Assembly (NCBI GenBank): GCA_030144725.1
Contig: JASKMD010000020.1
Span: 6,393,518 to 6,457,517 of the forward strand
Reading direction: 5' to 3'
Source of the DNA: Haematococcus lacustris
Lineage: Eukaryota > Chlorophyta > Chlorophyceae > Chlamydomonadales > Haematococcaceae
DNA length: 64,000 nucleotides
How positions within the stretch are numbered: the stretch's first letter is position 1; the number at the start of each line of letters is the position of its first letter. The translations under genes were made by a program, and so were the position numbers. Positions 41,301 to 52,867 of the stretch are shown in pieces. The notes beneath the pieces are model-generated. The model saw nothing but the letters and a program-made list of their open reading frames with translations. It ran no database searches and had not been told where the DNA came from.

Positions 41301-41629
41301 GTACACTCGTGCAAATTAAGGCCTGGCTGGCTTGAAAAACCTGAGAGTTGAGGTCTGAAACTTGGTATGTGGGTTGCTGTGACCTAGAGGATGGCAAGAC
41401 TCTCTTGGGCCAAAGTGTAATTCTCACTCGGTGTCGAGTTGCTGGGCCAGGTGTGGGGCTGAGACCCTGATTTTGGCTAAGGGAGTTGGCACCGTGTGAC
41501 CAAAGTGACTTTTCATGAAATGTGAGTATGGGAGGTTGTAAAGGGTGGTTACAGCTGCCCAACCTAGTAGGTGGCATGCAAAAAGTCCCAGCCTGTGATG
41601 AGCTATGGCCCGTGTCCTAGGACCCTGTA

Positions 41630-43995
41630 CAGGTTCCTAGCGTCATCATGGTCGTAGGACCCTGTACAGGGTCCTGCCGACCCTGTACAGGGTCCTGTGT
41701 ACCCAATGAGTGTTGATATTATAATCATTCCTTGCATCCCTATGTCATAGAACCCTGTTAGGATTACTACATAGCTTGTGGTTGGTTCTGTTGACCCCGT
41801 TTAGATGCTTTTGACTATGTGTGCCAGGACCCTGTACAGGGTCCTACGATGAGTGTCTTTCTACACAGGGTCCTGGTACCACACCACAGGGTTGTGGCTC
41901 ACAGGGTCCTGGCACCACACCACAGGGTCCTGGTCTACAGGGTCCTGGCACCACACCACAGGGTCCTGGCACCACACCACAGGGTCCTGGCACCTCACCA
42001 CAGGGTTCTGGCCCACAGGGTCCTGGCACCACACCACAGGGTCCTGGCACCATACCACAGGGTCTTGGCCTACAGGGTCCTGGCACCACACCACAGGGTC
42101 CTGGCACCACAGGGTCCTGCTGCACACCCACAGGGTCCTGGCACCACACCACAGGGTCCTGGCACCACAGGGTCCTGGCACCACACCACAGGGTCCTGGC
42201 ACCTACACCACAGGGTCCTGGCCCTACAGGGTCCTGGCACCTCACCACAGGGTCCTGGCACCACAGGGTCCTGGCACCACCCACAGGGTCTGCCACACAG
42301 GGTCCTGGTCTACAGGGTCTGCCCACCCACAGGGTCCTGGACACACCACAGGGTCTCCCACGCCTACAGGGTCCTGGCACTCACCACAGGGTCCTGGCCC
42401 ACAGGGTCCTGGCACCACACCACAGGGTCCTGGACACCACAGGGTCCTGGCACCACACCACAGGGTCCTGGCACCTCACCACAGGGTTCTGGCTCACAGG
42501 GTCCTGGCACCACACCACAGGGTCCTGGCACCGTCTGGCTCACAGGGTCCTGGCACCTACAGGGTCCTGGCACCATCGCCACAGGGTTCTGGCACCACAG
42601 GGTCCTGGCACCACACCACAGGGTCCTGGCACCACACCACAGGGTTCTTGCTCACAGGGTCCTGGCACCACACCACAGGGTCCTGGCCACAGGGTCCTGG
42701 CATCACACCACAGGGTCCTGCCCACAGCCACAGGGTCCTGCGACTTTGCTACAGGGTTCTGCCGCACGCCTACAGGGTCCTGCGACACACGTCTACAGGG
42801 TTCTGCCGCACGCCTACAGGGTCCTGCGACACGTCTACAGGGTTCTGCCGCACAGCCTACAGGGTCCTGCGACAACGCTACAGGGTTCTGCCGCACGCCC
42901 ACAGGGTCCTGCGACTTTGCTACAGGGTTCTGCCGCACGCCTACAGGGTCCTGCGACGTTTGGCTACAGGGTTCTGCCGCACGGCCACAGGGTCCTGCGA
43001 CACAGTCTACAGGGTCCTGCCGCACGCCTACAGGGTCCTGCGACGTTTGCTACAGGGTTCTGCCGCACGGCCACAGGGTCCTGCGACATTAGCTACAGGG
43101 TTCTGCCGCACGCCTACAGGGTCCTGGACGTTCTGGCACCACAGGGTCCTGGCACCACACCACAGGGTCCTGGACACTTGGCACAGGGTCCTGGCACCAC
43201 ACCACAGGGTCCTGCGCACACTCCACAGGGTCCTGGCACCACACCACAGGGTCCTGGACGTCTGGCACAGGGTCCTGCGCACCCACAGGGTCCTGCGACA
43301 CACAGGGTCCTGGCACCACAGGGTCCTGGCACCACACCACAGGGTCTCTGCCGCACACCACAGGGTCCTGGCAAACCACAGGGTCCTGCCGCACCCACAG
43401 GGTCCTGGCACACACCACAGGGTCCTGCGCACACCCACAGGGTCCTGGACGTTTCCACAGGGTCCTGGCCGCACACCACAGGGTCCTGCGCACCGTTCTG
43501 GCCTACAGGGTCCTGCCGCACGCCTACAGGGTCCTGGCTACCACTTAGGCCTACAGGGTCCTGGCACGCACGCCGACAGGGTCCTGCGCACGTTTGTCTA
43601 CAGGGTTCTGCCGCACGCCGACAGGGTCCTGGCACGTTGCACAGGGTTCTGCTGCACACCCACAGGGTCCTGGCACCACACCACAGGGTCCTGGCCCACA
43701 GGGTCCTGGCCGCACACCCACAGGGTCCTGGCACCACACCACAGGGTCCTGGCCCACAGGGTCCTGGCGCACACCCACAGGGTCCTGACACCACAGGGTC
43801 CTGGCACACACCCACAGGGTCCTGCGTCACACCCACATGTGGGTGTGACGCAGGACCCTGTGGGTGTGACGCAGGTCCCTGTGGGTGTGCAGCAGGACCC
43901 TGTGGGCCAGGACCCTGTGGTGTGGTGCCAGGACCCTGTGGGTGTGGCAGCCAGGACCCTGTGGGTGTGCGCCAGGACCCTTTGCAACAGGGTCA
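41630..43995 (+). repeat. CACAGGGTCCTGG array, about 2.3 kb, with orientation flip
   Basis: More than 100 copies of ACAGGGTCCTG separated by variable 5-20 bp spacers (GCACCACACC, CCGCACGCCT, CGACACGTCT types). The first copies (41630-41850) still show the full palindrome with a GTAC centre. Spacer types are regional: GCACCACACC-rich on the left, CCGCACGCCT/CGAC-rich in the middle, mixed on the right. At 43837/43838 the orientation flips to CAGGACCCTGTG. Long ORFs across it are repeat translations, not genes. Confidence 0.9.
43807..43868. repeat. 62-bp perfect palindrome at the array's flip point
   Basis: Perfect dyad of 31 + 31 bp centred between 43837 and 43838 (…CACCCACA|TGTGGGTG…). The repeat units run one way on its left and the other way on its right, so it marks an inversion junction within the array. 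Confidence 0.9.
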
Positions 43996-44009
43996 ACTGT
44001 AGCTCACGA

Positions 44010-45999
44010 TTTCAGGCCTGAAATTAGATATGTGGACTGCTATAACTTTGAGGAGTACAAGTCTCTCTCAGGCCAAAGTGTAAATCTCAGTCGTTGGGGA
44101 GTTGCTGGACCATCATGTGGCATGGAAAACATCAAGTTGCATGGAGGCGTGCATGGGGGTTTCGCAAAAGAACCGTGAAGGAAGCAAAGGAATCGCGAAG
44201 GGCATCTTGACCGCCAAGCTGGCATGTTGCATAATGGCAGCCAGGAGCAGCCAGGAGCAGCGAACATGACATCGTCGCGAGAAGGGTAGCCACGAGCTAG
44301 ACAGCCATCTCTAGCCAGGAGCCTTACAGCATTCGCGACCAGCCATAGCAATCATGTCAGGCGATAGGATCAAGAGGCTGCACACGCATATCGCAGGAGC
44401 TAGCAGCCAGGAGCAGCCAGGAGCAGCCAGGAGCAAATCGCAGCCTGATTCGTAGTAGACATCGCAAACGCAATACGCAAAAGAGGCATAGTTATGTTAG
44501 CGATGTAGCCATGCCAGCCAGCCATCGCCAGCTAGCAGCCTCACAACATAGCATATCGCAGCCAAATGCAAGCTATGCATGCAGCCTCATCGCAACCGCG
44601 ACCAGGTCGAGCGAAAGGAGCAGAAAGCGCAGCGAGATAGCAGAAGCAGAAGGTGCAGGAAGGCTCATGTGGCGTGGCTTGCTTGCAGGTGGAGCGCCAA
44701 GAACCCGAAACAAGATGAACATGGCACAGCTAAGAGGACAGTCAAGAGCCAGGAAGTGCAGCCATTGGAAGCAGTAAGGCGGCGCAGCTAGGAGCAGCCA
44801 GGAGCAGTTAGAAACTGTAGCGATGAGCGGCAATGATCAGCGGCACCGATGAAAGGCAATCATGAGCAGCACCCTCCCATTTCCCCCCATCACACACTCC
44901 ACTCTACAAATGGTGAGTGGCTTGCTGTGGCAAATGTGTGGCTCCATGTACCCAGTCTGACTGCTAGCATGCCCTTGGTAACTGCAGGTTCTTCTGGTCA
45001 CACCCATCCCCCTTTTCCACTTCCACCTCCACCAGCACCTCCCGCCCTACCGCCCTTCCCCCTCTCTCTCCCTCTCCCCTCCCATACTCCCATGCTCCCA
45101 TACTCCCAAGCCTCCCTTCCCCTCTCCTACCCTTCGATTGACGTGGCATCGCAGCCCCCACCTCACCTAACCCTACCTTCCCTTCCCTACACCCTATACT
45201 CCTCATCGCAATCCCACCCCACTGACGCATGGGAGATGTTGCCTGGTGATATGGTAAGGCCACGGTGATAGCTAACACAGTGCCCAGCCTGGTCACCCTA
45301 CCGCACGTGCACGCCCCTTGGTTGCAGGTCTGATGGGCACCTCCCCTCCACTCTCCCTACACAACCAACCCCTCCCAATTCATCCTCCCCCGCCCCCGCC
45401 CCCGCTCCCTCCCCCGCCCCCACCCAGGCCCATGCCCCCAACCCAGGCCCCCACCCAGCCCAACCCAGGCCCCCACCCAGCCCAACCCAGGCCCCCACCC
45501 AGCCCAAACCATGCCCCCAACCCACCCCCGCCCCGCCTCCCCCCCTCCCGCCTCCCGCCTCCCGCCTCCCGCCTCCCGCCTCCCCGCCTCCCGCCTCCCG
45601 CCTTCCACATCTACCCTCCCCTCACCCTCCCACCCCCTTCCCAGCAGCAGTCATCAAGCCGCCAAAAGGTAGGTAGGTGCTACAGTGCCCTTACTATATC
45701 TGCTGCTGCTACTGCTCCTGCAACTGCTGCCCCCCTGTTGCTGCTGCCCCCCTGCTGCCGCTGCTGCTGCCCCTCTGCTGCGGCTGCTGCCCCCCTGCAT
45801 AGGCTGTTGCAACCATGTCTCCATGCTTGCCAGCAGTGTGACAACAGCCTTGACCATGAGCATCACATGTGTAGTATGCTTGGTAATTACAGGCAAGGCT
45901 GCAACGGCGTAGAGCTGCAGCCAGAAGCAGCGAGGAGCAGCCCGGCCCAGCCCAGCCCAGCCCAGCCCTCCCCTCCTACCGCACGTGCCCTCCCCTCCC
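44010..45999. other. Gene-poor region: diverged R1, AGGAGC repeats, CT-rich tracts
   Basis: Starts with a diverged R1 copy (44010-44130). Interspersed GCCAGGAGCAGCC repeats follow (44230-44430, 44780-44810), then splice-like modules with CT- or C-rich tracts (45010-45200, 45350-45630) and a CTGCTGCC repeat (45700-45800). No ORF survives scrutiny: the long frames are driven by C-rich low complexity and run into the gap. Confidence 0.45.
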
Positions 46000-46000
46000 C

Positions 46001-46500
46001 NNNNNNNNNNNNNNNNNNNNNNNNNNNNNNNNNNNNNNNNNNNNNNNNNNNNNNNNNNNNNNNNNNNNNNNNNNNNNNNNNNNNNNNNNNNNNNNNNNNN
46101 NNNNNNNNNNNNNNNNNNNNNNNNNNNNNNNNNNNNNNNNNNNNNNNNNNNNNNNNNNNNNNNNNNNNNNNNNNNNNNNNNNNNNNNNNNNNNNNNNNNN
46201 NNNNNNNNNNNNNNNNNNNNNNNNNNNNNNNNNNNNNNNNNNNNNNNNNNNNNNNNNNNNNNNNNNNNNNNNNNNNNNNNNNNNNNNNNNNNNNNNNNNN
46301 NNNNNNNNNNNNNNNNNNNNNNNNNNNNNNNNNNNNNNNNNNNNNNNNNNNNNNNNNNNNNNNNNNNNNNNNNNNNNNNNNNNNNNNNNNNNNNNNNNNN
46401 NNNNNNNNNNNNNNNNNNNNNNNNNNNNNNNNNNNNNNNNNNNNNNNNNNNNNNNNNNNNNNNNNNNNNNNNNNNNNNNNNNNNNNNNNNNNNNNNNNNN
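46001..46500. other. Assembly gap, 500 N
   Basis: Exactly 500 N, a conventional placeholder length. It cuts a LINE ORF2 on the minus strand and the repeat element on its left; frames crossing it are meaningless. Confidence 0.99.
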
Positions 46501-46598
46501 GCCCAGTCAAGCAGGGCCTGCAGTTTGTGCGGCTGGGCAAGGCCCTGCACGTTGAGGGTGACTGCCAAGAATCTGGCGGCCACACCTGGGCGCTGCAT
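46501..46598 (-). CDS. LINE ORF2 N-terminus: start of an apurinic-type endonuclease
   Basis: Only about 32 codons precede the gap: MQRPGVAARFLAVTLNVQGL followed by a Gln/Lys-rich turn and LLDW. The pattern T-LNVQGL…K…ALL-W is typical of the first strand and helix of LINE exonuclease/endonuclease/phosphatase-fold domains. It directly follows ORF1 (stop at 46601), as in a bicistronic LINE. The remainder is in or beyond the gap and is not found on its far side. Confidence 0.55.
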
Positions 46599-46600
46599 GG

Positions 46601-47812
46601 CTAGTCCTGGCTTGCCCCCGCGCGGGCTACGCGTGTGTAGAGGAGGGCGGGTGGGCTGGGAAGGGGAGGCGGGCCTGGCAAAGGAGGAGGGCCGGGGGGT
46701 GGGGGCGGGGTGGCCTCAATGCAGGCCAACTTGGCCCCCGGGCGGCGCAGGCGGACCCGAGGCTCACGGGAATAGATGGCCAGCGGGGGCCGCAGGGGCA
46801 GAGGACCGAGCTGCTCGACCTCCTCCCCAGGCTGAGCTGCCTGCTCGGGCTGCTGCCGCTTAGGCACCCTCAACCTCCCCTCCCGGGGCCCTGCTGGCTC
46901 AACTACAGGGCTATCACAGGAGGCCCCCAGCGAGCTGGCCAGGCTAACAGAGGGGCTGAGCAACCCGTAGCGGCGCACGTGTGGGGACCCATGGCCAAGC
47001 TGCGCAGCACGCTGCCTGCCAGCTTGCTGGTGCCCTGCACGCCGTGCCTCCCACTCCTCAGAGCTGGAACCGGAAGAGGGAATGCCATACCGGCGCCGGC
47101 TAGGCCCCCCTCTGGCTGGCTGGGTAGCTGGCTGCGTGTTGCCTCGCCTCGACCTACACTGAGCCACCCGCTGCCGCTCCTCCCGCCTAGCCCTCCTGTC
47201 ATCCGGGGAGGGGCGCGGAGGTGCCCTCGCGGCGGTGTCAAGCCAGCGGGGAGGCTGACTACCCTGCAGCTCACCGGGCCCAACCCGCACCGTGCCGCGC
47301 CGGGTGCCCAGCCCGGTGGAGGGACCAAGCTCCTGGGCTGGGAGATGGGCAACTGCGCCAGGCCCCGTGGCCTCCGTGCGGCAAGAGGCGGTGGGGGCCG
47401 CTGCCTCGGCGTCCATGGGGTCAAGGGAGGGAGAGCTGGCGGAAGGTTCCCCACCCACCCACTGCCCGGCTGCGGCTAGGCCCCTAGCTGTGGCATCTCT
47501 CAGCTTACGGGCAGCGAGCTTGCCCTTGGAGGCCAGCACCGCGCCCTTCAAGAGGGCCTTGCCCAGCAACCCCAAGTGCCCCGGGGAGCGCGGAGAGGCT
47601 GATGGGGGAATACCGGCAAGGGAGCCAGTGGCAACAGACCCCTCAAGAGGCACGGGATGGACAGCGGGAGGAAAACCAAGGGGGGGAGGGGCGGCCCAAG
47701 GGGGGTTCAGGGGGGCAGAGAGCCACTCGTAGGAATTAGCAGCCAGGCGCCAAGACCGACTTTCGTAGTTTTGGCTGAAAACTTGCCCATTGGTAGCTTG
47801 TGATGTAAGCAA
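46601..47812 (-). CDS. LINE ORF1-like protein
   Basis: Open for 403 codons; the upstream boundary and true start are unclear. Pro/Arg/Ala-rich and low complexity overall. The tract GELQGSQPPRWLDTAARA … RPSPDDRRA closely matches EVQGSQPPRWLDTSARAHQ in the ORF2 at 0.2-4.6 kb, so the two LINE copies are related. The immediately following ORF2 start supports an ORF1 role (RNA-binding nucleocapsid in better-known LINEs), although no zinc knuckle or RRM is visible. Confidence 0.5.
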   Translation of the reverse strand: MLTSQATNGQVFSQNYESRSWRLAANSYEWLSAPLNPPWAAPPPLGFPPAVHPVPLEGSVATGSLAGIPPSASPRSPGHLGLLGKALLKGAVLASKGKLAARKLRDATARGLAAAGQWVGGEPSASSPSLDPMDAEAAAPTASCRTEATGPGAVAHLPAQELGPSTGLGTRRGTVRVGPGELQGSQPPRWLDTAARAPPRPSPDDRRARREERQRVAQCRSRRGNTQPATQPARGGPSRRRYGIPSSGSSSEEWEARRAGHQQAGRQRAAQLGHGSPHVRRYGLLSPSVSLASSLGASCDSPVVEPAGPREGRLRVPKRQQPEQAAQPGEEVEQLGPLPLRPPLAIYSREPRVRLRRPGAKLACIEATPPPPPGPPPLPGPPPLPSPPALLYTRVARAGASQD

Positions 47813-47857
47813 TCCAACCCAAAAAGAATCAGGTCATAAAAATGTAAGGCTAGGGCT

Positions 47858-49930
47858 GTGTGGCATCGTTCAGGGTGTTCAGGTTTGTGTTCAGGGTGTT
47901 CAGGTTTTTTGTTCAGTGTGTTCAGTGTTTTAGTTCAGGCTGTTCAGGGCTGGTGTTCAGGTTGTTCAGGTCTGTGTTCAGTGTGTTCAGTGCTATGTTC
48001 AGTGTGTTCAGGTTTGTGTTCTGTGTGTTCAGGGCTTGTGTTCAGTGAGTTCAGGGCTATGTTCAGGGTGTTTAGGTCTATGTTCAGTGTGTTCAGGTCT
48101 ATGTTCAGGTTGTTCAGGTCTTGGTTCAGGTTGCTCAGGTCTATGTTCAGGGTGCTCAGGTCTATGTTCAGGTTGCACAGGTCTTAGTTCAGGTTGCTCA
48201 GGTCTATGTTCATGGTGCTCAGGTCTATGTTCAGGTTGCTGATGTCTATGTTCAGGGTGCTCAGGTCTATGTTCAGGTTGTTCAGGCTGTGGTTCAGGGT
48301 GTTCAGGGCTGTGGTTCAGGGTGTTCAGGGCTGTGGTTCAGGGCGTTCAGGTTTGTGGTTCAGGGTGTTCAGGGCTGTGGTTCAGGGTGTTCAGGTTTGT
48401 GGTTCAGGGTGTTCAGGGCTGTGGTTCAGGGTGTTCAGGGCTGTGGTTCAGGGTGTTCAGGCTGTGGTTCAGGGTGTTCAGGTTTGTGTTCAGGGTGTTC
48501 AGGGCTGTGGTTCAGGGTGTTCAGGTTTGTGTTCAGGGTGTTCAGGGCTATGGTTCAGGGTGTTCAGGGCTGTGGTTCAGGGTGTTCAGGCTGTGGTTCA
48601 GGGTGTTCAGGTTTGTGTTCAGGGTGTTCAGGGCTATGGTTCAGGGTGTTCAGGCTGTGGTTCAGGTTGTTCAGGTTTGTGTTCAGGGTGTTCAGGGCTG
48701 TGGTTCAGGGTGTTCAGGGCTATGGTTCAGGGTGTTCAGGGCTGTGGTTCAGGTCGTTCAGGCTATGGTTCAGGGTGTTCAGGGTTGTGGTTCAGGTCGT
48801 TCAGGCTGTGGCTCAGGGTGTTTAGGTTTGTGTTCAGGGTGCTCAGGGCTGTGGTTCAGGGTGTTCAGGGCTGTGGTTCAGGGTGTTCAGGTTTGTGTTC
48901 AGGGTGTTCAGGGCTATGGTTCAGGGTGTTCAGGCTGTGGTTCAGGGTGTTCAGGTTTGTGTTCAGGGTGTTCAGGGCTGTGGTTCAGGGCGTTCAGGGC
49001 TATGGTTCAGGGTGTTCAGGGCTGTGGTTCAGGGTGTTCAGGCTGTGGTTCAGGGCGTTCAGGTTTGTGTTCAGGGTGTTCAGGGCTGTGGTTCAGGGTG
49101 TTCAGGTTTGTGTTCAGGGTGTTCAGGGCTGTGGTTCAGGGTGTTCAGGGCTATGGTTCAGGGTGTTCAGGCTGTGGTTCAGGGTGTTCAGGTTTGTGTT
49201 CAGGGTGTTCAGGGCTGTGGTTCAGGGTGTTCAGGGCTATGGTTCAGGGTGTTCAGGCTGTGGTTCAGGGTGTTCAGGTTTGTGTTCAGGGTGTTCAGTG
49301 CTGTGGTTCAGGGTGTTCAGGGCTATGGTTCAGGGTGTTCAGGCTGTGGTTCAGGGTGTTCAGGGCTGTGGTTCAGGGTGTTCAGCATGTGGTTCAGGGT
49401 GTTCAGGGCTATGGTTCAGGGTGTTCAGGCTGTGGTTCAGGGTGTTCAGGTTTGTGTTCAGGGTGTTCAGGGCTGTGGTTCAGGGTGTTCAGGGCTATGG
49501 TTCAGGGTGTTAAGGGCTGTGGTTCAGGGTGTTCAGGGCTATGGTTCAGGGTGTTCAGGGCTGTGTTCAGGGTGTTCAGGGCTATGGTTCAGGGTGTTCA
49601 GGCTGTGGTTCAGGGTGTTCAGGTTTGTGTTCAGGGTGTTCAGGGCTGTGGTTCAGGGCGTTCAGGGCTGTGGTTCAGGGTGTTCAGGGCTGTGGTTCAG
49701 GGTGTTCAGGGCTGTGGTTCAGGGTGTTCAGGGCTGTGGTTCAGGGTGTTCAGGGCTATGGTTCAGGGTGTTCAGGGCTGTGTTCAGGGTGTTCAGGGCT
49801 GTGGTTCAGGGTGTTCAGCATGTGGTTCAGTGTGTTCAGGCTGTGGTTCAGTGTGCTCAGCATGTGGTTCAGGGTGCTAAGCATGTGCCAGCCTATTGTA
49901 AATCAGAGTGCTAAGCATGTGCAAGCTTAT
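47858..49930 (+). repeat. 22-bp minisatellite (GTTCAGGGTGTTCAGGGCTGTG)
   Basis: About 95 copies of a 22-bp unit pairing GGTTCAGGGT and GTTCAGGGCTRT variants. The left 400 bp carries a 21-22 bp form (GTTCAGGTCTATGTTCAGGTT) like the array at 63.4 kb. Because 22 bp is not a multiple of three, all plus frames cycle through the same 22-residue pattern, giving false ORFs of up to 519 codons. Confidence 0.95.
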
Positions 49931-50063
49931 TAAGGACATCCAGGATAATGGTCATCATGTCCATCATGTATACATCAACAGTCCATGCATGGAAGCAACC
50001 TAGTGCTTTGTGGTGGTAATGACTTGATTCATGCATCATTAATGTTTCTGGTACAGGGGGCCT

Positions 50064-52867
50064 TCATGGCTGCTTGCTGAGGCTGTTGTAAGGCGTGAAG
50101 TACATGTCCCCTTGACCCTCCCCTGCAGGGAAGAACGCTACTAACAGAGTGTGCAGCTGCTCGCCATTCACAGCAAACCACTCTGAAGGACCTGCACCTG
50201 CCTCCTTCGTCTTGAACTTGTCACGCTTGGGGATCCTGCATGCTTGGGGCTGCTCCTGCTGGGGGGCAGTAGCTGGCCTCTTTGCCACACGGGTTGAGCG
50301 GCGCTGTTGGCTGAGTATCCCACCATTGGGGTGGGGCAGAAGAGAGGGTCCAGCAGCTGCTGCTGCTGCTTCATCTGCTGTTGTTGCTGCTGCCTCTCCT
50401 GCTGCTGCTGCTGCTGATGCTGGCTTCGGATCTGCTGTTGCTTCATCTGCTGCTGTTGCTGCTGCCTCTGCTGCTGCTGCTGCTGCTGCTGGCTTAGGAT
50501 CTGTTGCCCGCCGCTTGGCCGCTGTGTCCTGTGGAGCTGCCCGCTTGCCTGCTGCACGCCCGACTCGTGTCGCCGCAGCTGCAGCACCCGCTTGGGGCTG
50601 TGGATCCAGGCTCATGCCATGCAGCAAGTGGGGCACGCCACCCACAGGGAAGAGGGGGTAGAGCCGTGTGATGGCCACACGCAGGAAGCGGTCTGGGATG
50701 AAGGGATGCTGCAGGCGCACCCAGAACTGGATGTAGGCAGCATACTTGTTAATGGTCTGGGTACTGGCCTTGTTGAAATACTGGGCCAACACCCAGCTGT
50801 TGTTGCGTTTGTCTGCAAGCTTGTACCCCACACTGAACATCATTTGCTGCGTGCATTCTGCCCAAGTAAAGTACCATACCCGCCCTTGCTCAACAGGGGG
50901 CTGGGCAGGGTCACCAGAGGAGAACAGATCTTCGACGTCCTGCTCACACCAGCCACTGGGCTCGCCTCCCAACCCAGCGTTCATCTCCCCCACCATGGTG
51001 CAGATAGCCTGGCATACCCACTCCTCACCACCCGGAACTGGGCACGCCCTCTTGCCCACCCCAACCAGCTGGCAGTTTCCCCCCGGCAACGGCTGAGGGT
51101 CCTTCACACTGGCAGTGGCCTTGCGCGGTGCACCCACCAGTTCACCTCCCACACCCTTCTGCGCTGGGCCGGGCTGCTCCCCCTGCTCCTCCCCCTCACC
51201 CTGCTGCGCTGGGCTGGGCTGCTCCCCCTGCTCACCCCCCACACCCTGCTGCGCTTGGCAGGGCTGCTCCCCCTGCTCACCCTCCCCACCATGCTGCGCT
51301 CTGTACTTGTCAAGGAATCGCTGAGCCTGGCGGACCACCATTTCACGCTTGCAGGCTGTGAGGGCTACGGTAGCACCTGATGCATGCTTGCCACAGCATC
51401 GCTTCATGTACTGCATGGCGCGCTCCAACCAAAACTCAGCATCACGGAAGCTGCGACCACGCTGCAGCTCTTGATACAGCAGCCTGCGCCCATCACAAAC
51501 GTGTCTTCAAGACTTATTGATAATTGGCTCTAATGCACATAACACAATCCTTTCATTGTCTTACTTGCAGCAAATGAGCCTGGTTCTGGATGCTGTGGGC
51601 GCTGGGTCAACCACTCCTTCATCTCCTCACTGTCCAAAAGGTGGTTAAGCGTGTCCTCAACGCCATGAAGGAAGATGCAGTAGCGTGGCTCAAGGGATCC
51701 GCCCACTGCCAATACAAACACAACACATCACACCACGTCTATACAATATTGTATGCTGTACTTCATGTTGTGTAACAAAACACCATTACGATGTGTAATA
51801 GAACATGGGGCATTGATAGGCTAGGAGGTGGTGGTATGAAGCACAATGGCCTCAGGTGGCTGTGCCCTCACCCTTCATAAAGCGGGGTGTCTGACATCTG
51901 GGGCACACCTCATCTTTGTGATCCTGCCATTTGTCCCTGTGATAAGGAAACATAAGACGGTTGCCATCAGTCAAGCGATATCGCATTCACCATCACATCC
52001 GACCTACCGAGGAAGGTACTCGAAGGCATGGCCTCCACACCCCTTGCTGTTGCAGACGTGCACGCGTTGTCCCTCTTGCTCCTCTGCTCCAAGCACACCA
52101 TACAACTGATGTGGGGTCGCAGGATGCCATGTTTTGCCTGGGCCCAAGCTGTTGTCCATGAGCTTCAACACCCTCATGACGTCCTGTTCTGACGGGCAGG
52201 CGGTGACGAGGTACTCACAGATCGATGCCAGGTGACCACTCAAAGACGTGTCTGGAGGACTGTGGAACAAGGGCGCGCCCTCTGCCAATTGCTGCTGGAT
52301 GGTGGCGACCTTGCTTTTGCGACGATGGACCACACCGCCACCTAAGGCGGCTGCCCTAACAGCCGCCACTCCCACGCCCCCTCCTCCTCCCCCACCACCA
52401 CCGCCACCTCCTCCACCTCCACCGCCGCCCCCGCCCCCCCCCCAATCACCTCCTCCGCCACCTCCCCCTCCACCTCCCCCGCCACCCCCGCCTCCCCTCC
52501 CGCCGTCAACATCCTCGCCTGCTCCCCCAGCGCTCTCATTGTAATCCCCATCACCGGCTCCCCTGAAAACCTCATCGCCTCCCTCACCACCATGGCCCCC
52601 ACTCCCATCGCCTTGACTCGATCCTTCCCCCCTCCTTTGGGTGCTGTGGCGTTCTCCCTCCTCATCTGCCCCACCCACAGCCACACCACGTAACCCAACA
52701 TCCCGACCATTCCCTCCGCCTGCACCCCTCACTCCCACATACTCATCAATCCCTTCCCTGCTGCAGCTGCCAAGAGACACCTGAGGAACATCAACACACA
52801 TGCAATTTAGACACACATACACACAAACATGATTGATGTCACAAATCTTTGCTCGTTGTGAGTTCAC
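50064..52867 (-). CDS. E2 CACTA/tnp2-like transposase, core-deleted
   Basis: Spliced minus-strand gene. An exon from about 52778 to 52008 has a Gly-rich acidic linker and ends VHVCNSKGCGGHAFEYLP; it joins DKWQDHKDEVCPRCQTPRF (start 51936), completing the tnp2 zinc ribbon. Next are VGGSLEPRYCIFLHGVED (about 51700-51565), RLLYQELQRGRSFRDAEF (about 51485) and the C-terminal exon (to 50064) with YIQFWVRLQHP and NGEQLHTLLVAFFPAGEGQG. Intron positions match E1 at the two junctions around the zinc exon. The segment equal to E1's 33.8-35.1 kb (first Asp, DLPA, CPCMAC) is absent, so the protein lacks the catalytic core. Confidence 0.65.

Larger units (their letters stand above)
41304..45999 (+). mobile_element. 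Second CACTC-ended repeat element (right end not found)
   Basis: Starts with CACTCGTGCAAATTAAGG at 41304 (TA before it), followed by an R1 copy (to about 41640) and then palindromic-repeat arrays, the same order as the nested element at 35060. The matching right terminus was not seen before the assembly gap; it may be lost, hidden by the gap or overwritten by the LINE beyond it. No coding capacity recognised. Confidence 0.55.

Noticed and set aside
20209..41303. Exact outer termini of E1 (CACTA/CACTG near 20.4 kb, CACTAGCGC near 40.82 kb)
   Set aside because: Candidate pentamers occur but no matching inverted pair or target duplication could be found.
41819..44021. Overlapping 722- to 727-codon ORFs full of Gly-Pro or His-Arg-Val-Leu repeats
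   Set aside because: They are translations of the CACAGGGTCCTGG array; all frames on both strands are open and composition follows the repeat.
45318..46863. ORFs of 232 to 428 codons crossing the N gap
   Set aside because: The gap of unknown true length cannot be translated; flanking frames are C-rich low complexity.
48194..49914. ORFs of up to 519 codons with [14 protein letters not shown] repeats
   Set aside because: A 22-bp tandem repeat gives the same 22-residue cycle in every plus frame; there is no start context or unique sequence.
52248..52544. Plus-strand Pro-rich ORF
   Set aside because: It is the antisense of the poly-Gly linker in the E2 transposase exon.
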